Translations under genes and position numbers: made by a program | Notes under the pieces: generated by a model | Told to the model about the DNA's origin: nothing | Seen by the model: only the letters and a program-made list of their open reading frames with translations | The model's database searches: none | In this document: positions 4,598 to 6,529 of the stretch, piece by piece | Layout of the letters: each line of letters starts with the position of its first letter | How positions within the stretch are numbered: position 1 is the first letter of the stretch | NCBI GenBank assembly: GCA_002307905.1 | Contig: DBUL01000071.1 | Location: forward strand, 1-6,529 | DNA length: 6,529 nt | Reading direction: 5' to 3' | From: Rhizobiaceae bacterium UBA1291 | Lineage (GTDB): Bacteria > Pseudomonadota > Alphaproteobacteria > Rhizobiales > Rhizobiaceae

Positions 4598-5997
4598 CGG
4601 AAAATCTGCCGGATGCGCTGGCCGTCACGCTCGACTTCCACCTGCCAGAAGCTCGGACTGTCGGCAAGCACCCCCAGCATGACTGCAGTCGAGGCAATGT
4701 TGACGCCGTTGACCGAGACGATGATGTCATGCGGCGCAAAGCCGAGGCGGGCAGCCGGCGAGCCACGGGCGATCTCGGTGATCACGACACCGGTGACTTC
4801 GGAGGGCATGCGCAACTCAAAGGCGAGCTTCGGCGACAGATTGGCGATGCGAGCGCCGGCAAAGGGGCTTCCGCCTTCAATCAGCCGCTCGTCGCGCGGC
4901 ATGGTCTCCGGCGCACCGGCAAGCGTCATGGCAATCTCCTCTCCACGACCGTTTTCGCGAATGGAGAGCTTAACCGTCTTGCCGAGCCCTGCGGTCGTCA
5001 GCCGGTAGCCGAGCGCATCGGGATGCTCAACCGGAATGCCATCGACCTCCTCGACGACCTGGCCGGCCTTCAGCCCCGCATTGGCGGCCGGCCCGCCCTC
5101 TGCAACGCGCACGACAAGCGCACCGCGCACCTTGTCGAGGCCGAGCGCTTCGGCGACATCCGAGGTAACCGGCTCGAAGGTGGCACCAACATAGGGGCGC
5201 TCGAAGCTGGCATCGCCCCGCTCGGCGGCAGCCAGGAACACCTTGACCAGATTGGCGGGGATGGCAAAACCGATGCCATTTGACCCGCCACCCTTGGAGA
5301 AGATCGCGGTGTTGATGCCGATCAGTTCGCCCTTCATGTTCATCAGAGCGCCTCCGGAATTGCCCGGATTGATCGCGGCATCGGTCTGGATGAAGAAGCC
5401 GAAATCGCCTTCCGTCACGCGATTGCGGGCAAGTGCCGAGACGATACCGCTGGTGACTGTCTGACCGACGCCGAAGGGATTGCCGATGGCAAGCACAAGG
5501 TCGCCGACATCGACCCTGTCGCTGTCGGCGATCGCCAAGGCGGGAAGCTGTTCCCTCGCGTCGATCTTGAGCACCGCGAGGTCGAGCCGCTCGTCCTTGA
5601 GCACGACCTTGACCGGAAATTCGCGACCATCGGACAGCGCCACCTTGATGTCGTCGGCGCCATCGATGACGTGATTGTTGGTGACCACCATGCCGTTTGC
5701 GCCGAGGACGACGCCAGAGCCGAGCGAGGACTGCTTCTCCGTCCGGTTCGGCATGCGCTGTCCGAAGAACTGCTCGAAGAACGGGTCGCCGGCGAAAGGC
5801 GAAGCACGCCGTTGCACCAGCCGCTCGGCATAGACGTTGACCACCGCGCCCTGTGTCTGTTTGACCAAGGGTGCGAACGACATCTGCATCTCTGCGGCGG
5901 TCTGGGGAACGCGAAGCTCCTGCGCGGCCAGTTGCACGGGGAATGCCGCGAGAAGCGCCAGTACCGAAACGGCCAAACCACGAACGATGCCTTGCAT
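4594..5997 (-). CDS. degP: Periplasmic Do-family serine endopeptidase (DegP/DegQ-like)
   Basis: This 467-residue precursor of the HtrA/Do family degrades and refolds damaged proteins in the periplasm. A signal peptide (basic MQGIVR, hydrophobic core, LAA-Q cleavage near residue 25) precedes a trypsin-like domain. The catalytic triad is complete: H109 in VVTNNHVIDGAD, D139 in ERLDLAVLKI, and S214 in INPGNSGGAL. Two PDZ domains follow, at about 269-360 (YVGATFEPV; GGPAANAGLKAGQVVEEVDG) and 385-465 (ARGSPAARLGFAPHDIIVSVNG). The LA-loop region (DPFFEQFFGQRMPNR, 71-85) is short, more like DegQ than E. coli DegP, so the symbol is approximate. ATG 5997 has GAGGAG six bases upstream; a TTG at 6045 in frame would place the signal peptide internally and translate through that site. 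It is the first gene of an operon with rarA, overlapping it by four bases. No clear RpoE/RpoH or EcfG promoter was found upstream. Confidence 0.94.
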   Translation of the reverse strand: MQGIVRGLAVSVLALLAAFPVQLAAQELRVPQTAAEMQMSFAPLVKQTQGAVVNVYAERLVQRRASPFAGDPFFEQFFGQRMPNRTEKQSSLGSGVVLGANGMVVTNNHVIDGADDIKVALSDGREFPVKVVLKDERLDLAVLKIDAREQLPALAIADSDRVDVGDLVLAIGNPFGVGQTVTSGIVSALARNRVTEGDFGFFIQTDAAINPGNSGGALMNMKGELIGINTAIFSKGGGSNGIGFAIPANLVKVFLAAAERGDASFERPYVGATFEPVTSDVAEALGLDKVRGALVVRVAEGGPAANAGLKAGQVVEEVDGIPVEHPDALGYRLTTAGLGKTVKLSIRENGRGEEIAMTLAGAPETMPRDERLIEGGSPFAGARIANLSPKLAFELRMPSEVTGVVITEIARGSPAARLGFAPHDIIVSVNGVNIASTAVMLGVLADSPSFWQVEVERDGQRIRQIFR

Positions 5998-6468
5998 GGG
6001 GTTCTCCTCATTGTTTCCAAGGATCAATAAGCGCCCGACGTACAAAAGAAAAGCGTCGGCGATGCGCCGGTCCGCGCGCTCCCAAAGGTAATGGTGAAAT
6101 CAGCTTTTCCAAGACGTACGCAAGGACGCAAAACTCAGAAATAAGGCGTTTCCGGCTTGCCGGCCTATCGCCCCACGGACCGCATCGACGCCGAACGACC
6201 GCCACTCATCCAGTACCTGCCGCTGCAGAAGCGTTGACCGCGCTTAAAAAGCCCAAACCCGCTACGAGGCCCACCAGGCTAATTGTTTATTCCGTTAATT
6301 AGCTTTTCACCTAAATGCTTCGCCACATTTCACCGACTGATTGAGGGAAACCTCCTCACCCTTCTTGCCGGCGGGAATACGGAGCGCGAGCGCAAGGAGC
6401 GGGCACCACTGGCTAAACAGCCGTAGGGACAGAGGCCATGGCGCTCGCGAAAAAGGCCGGTCTTCGCG
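5998..6468. other. Gene-poor region upstream of the protease operon
   Basis: About 470 bases hold no complete gene that I can support. The first part (5998-6120) should carry the protease promoter. On the minus strand it contains CTTGGA and several A/T-rich hexamers, but no pair with good spacing and match. The middle holds a perfect dyad in an AT-rich island (6278-6303). Farther right is a long-range 9-base inverted repeat, CGCGAGCGC/GCGCTCGCG (6385-6393/6441-6449). Open frames here are antisense extensions or Arg/Pro-rich and lack ribosome binding sites. Confidence 0.55.
6278..6303. repeat. AT-rich inverted repeat
   Basis: GCTAATT (6278-6284) and AATTAGC (6297-6303) form a perfect 7-base dyad around 12 AT-rich bases. 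TTTTC follows on the plus strand and the flanks are GC-rich. It could be a weak plus-strand terminator or an operator. I cannot choose between these from sequence alone. Confidence 0.4.
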
Positions 6469-6529
6469 TCAGCCTGCCGCCGCCATGAAGGTGAAGCTGG
6501 CGACCGCAGCGGCGAGCAGCGACCCCACC
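6469..6529 (-). CDS. Possible C-terminal end of a minus-strand membrane protein (partial)
   Basis: On the minus strand, a frame entering from the right edge encodes VGSLLAAAVASFTFMAAAG and ends at a TGA at 6471-6469. The peptide is a plausible last transmembrane helix. If real, it would be the gene preceding the protease, about 470 bases upstream of it. Only 19 residues are visible, so the family cannot be told. The opposite strand offers an ATG at 6485 reading MKVKLATAAASSDPT, so the direction is not certain. Confidence 0.35.
   Translation of the reverse strand, partial: VGSLLAAAVASFTFMAAAG

Noticed and set aside
3827..5008. A 393-codon plus-strand open frame opposite rarA and the protease
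   Set aside because: It spans the antisense of two well-supported genes and their junction, and shows no domain.
5998..6045. Longer protease start at an in-frame TTG (6045)
   Set aside because: It would add 16 residues before the signal peptide, and its codons include the ribosome binding site GAGGAG of ATG 5997.
6086..6120. Heat-shock (RpoH-like) promoter, CTTGGA with CCATTA on the minus strand
   Set aside because: The spacing between the boxes is 13 bases and the -10 match is poor, so it cannot be told from chance.
5871..6302. Plus-strand open frame starting inside the protease antisense and reaching the dyad
   Set aside because: It starts within a real gene on the other strand, is Arg/Pro/Thr-rich and has no ribosome binding site.
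6439..6529. Two tiny overlapping plus-strand frames, MALAKKAG... and MKVKLATA...
   Set aside because: The first has only 16 codons and the second runs off the window. The opposite strand gives a more credible hydrophobic C-terminus.

Overview
The window looks like chromosomal DNA from an alphaproteobacterium of the Rhizobiales, most likely Rhizobiaceae (Rhizobium, Agrobacterium or a relative). The evidence is GC-rich coding sequence, an Omp25/Omp31-type outer membrane protein, a DUF1883 protein, a sequence matching the alphaproteobacterial EcfG stress promoter, and palindromic intergenic repeats of the rhizobial kind. Identification rests on motifs read by eye; no database search was possible.

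Layout, left to right. Bases 2-565 are the 3' part of an unidentified plus-strand gene that enters from the left and uses rare A/T-rich codons. Bases 591-763 are a large intergenic inverted repeat with two 76-base arms. A minus-strand outer membrane beta-barrel gene (787-1419) follows. Next comes a long gene-free stretch (1420-1999) with leader hairpins and two inverted copies of a short palindromic repeat. A plus-strand GNAT acetyltransferase (2000-2428) converges on a minus-strand two-helix membrane protein (2552-2794). That small gene has both a clear intrinsic terminator and a textbook EcfG-type promoter. A plus-strand DUF1883 gene (2969-3280) starts divergently from it and ends 6 bases from rarA.

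The right half is a minus-strand operon: a secreted Do-family (DegP/DegQ-like) serine protease (5997-4594) followed by rarA (4597-3287), the two overlapping by ATGA. The protease handles damaged envelope proteins in the periplasm, and RarA is an AAA+ ATPase acting at stalled replication forks. The last 470 or so bases upstream of the protease hold no convincing complete gene. They contain an AT-rich dyad and, at the right edge, the possible C-terminus of a minus-strand membrane protein.

Overall this is ordinary rhizobial housekeeping and stress-related sequence. I see no phage, transposase, CRISPR, tRNA or rRNA, and no clearly new multi-gene system. The items most worth following up are the EcfG-controlled small membrane protein, the 76-base-arm inverted repeat and the atypical gene at the left edge.
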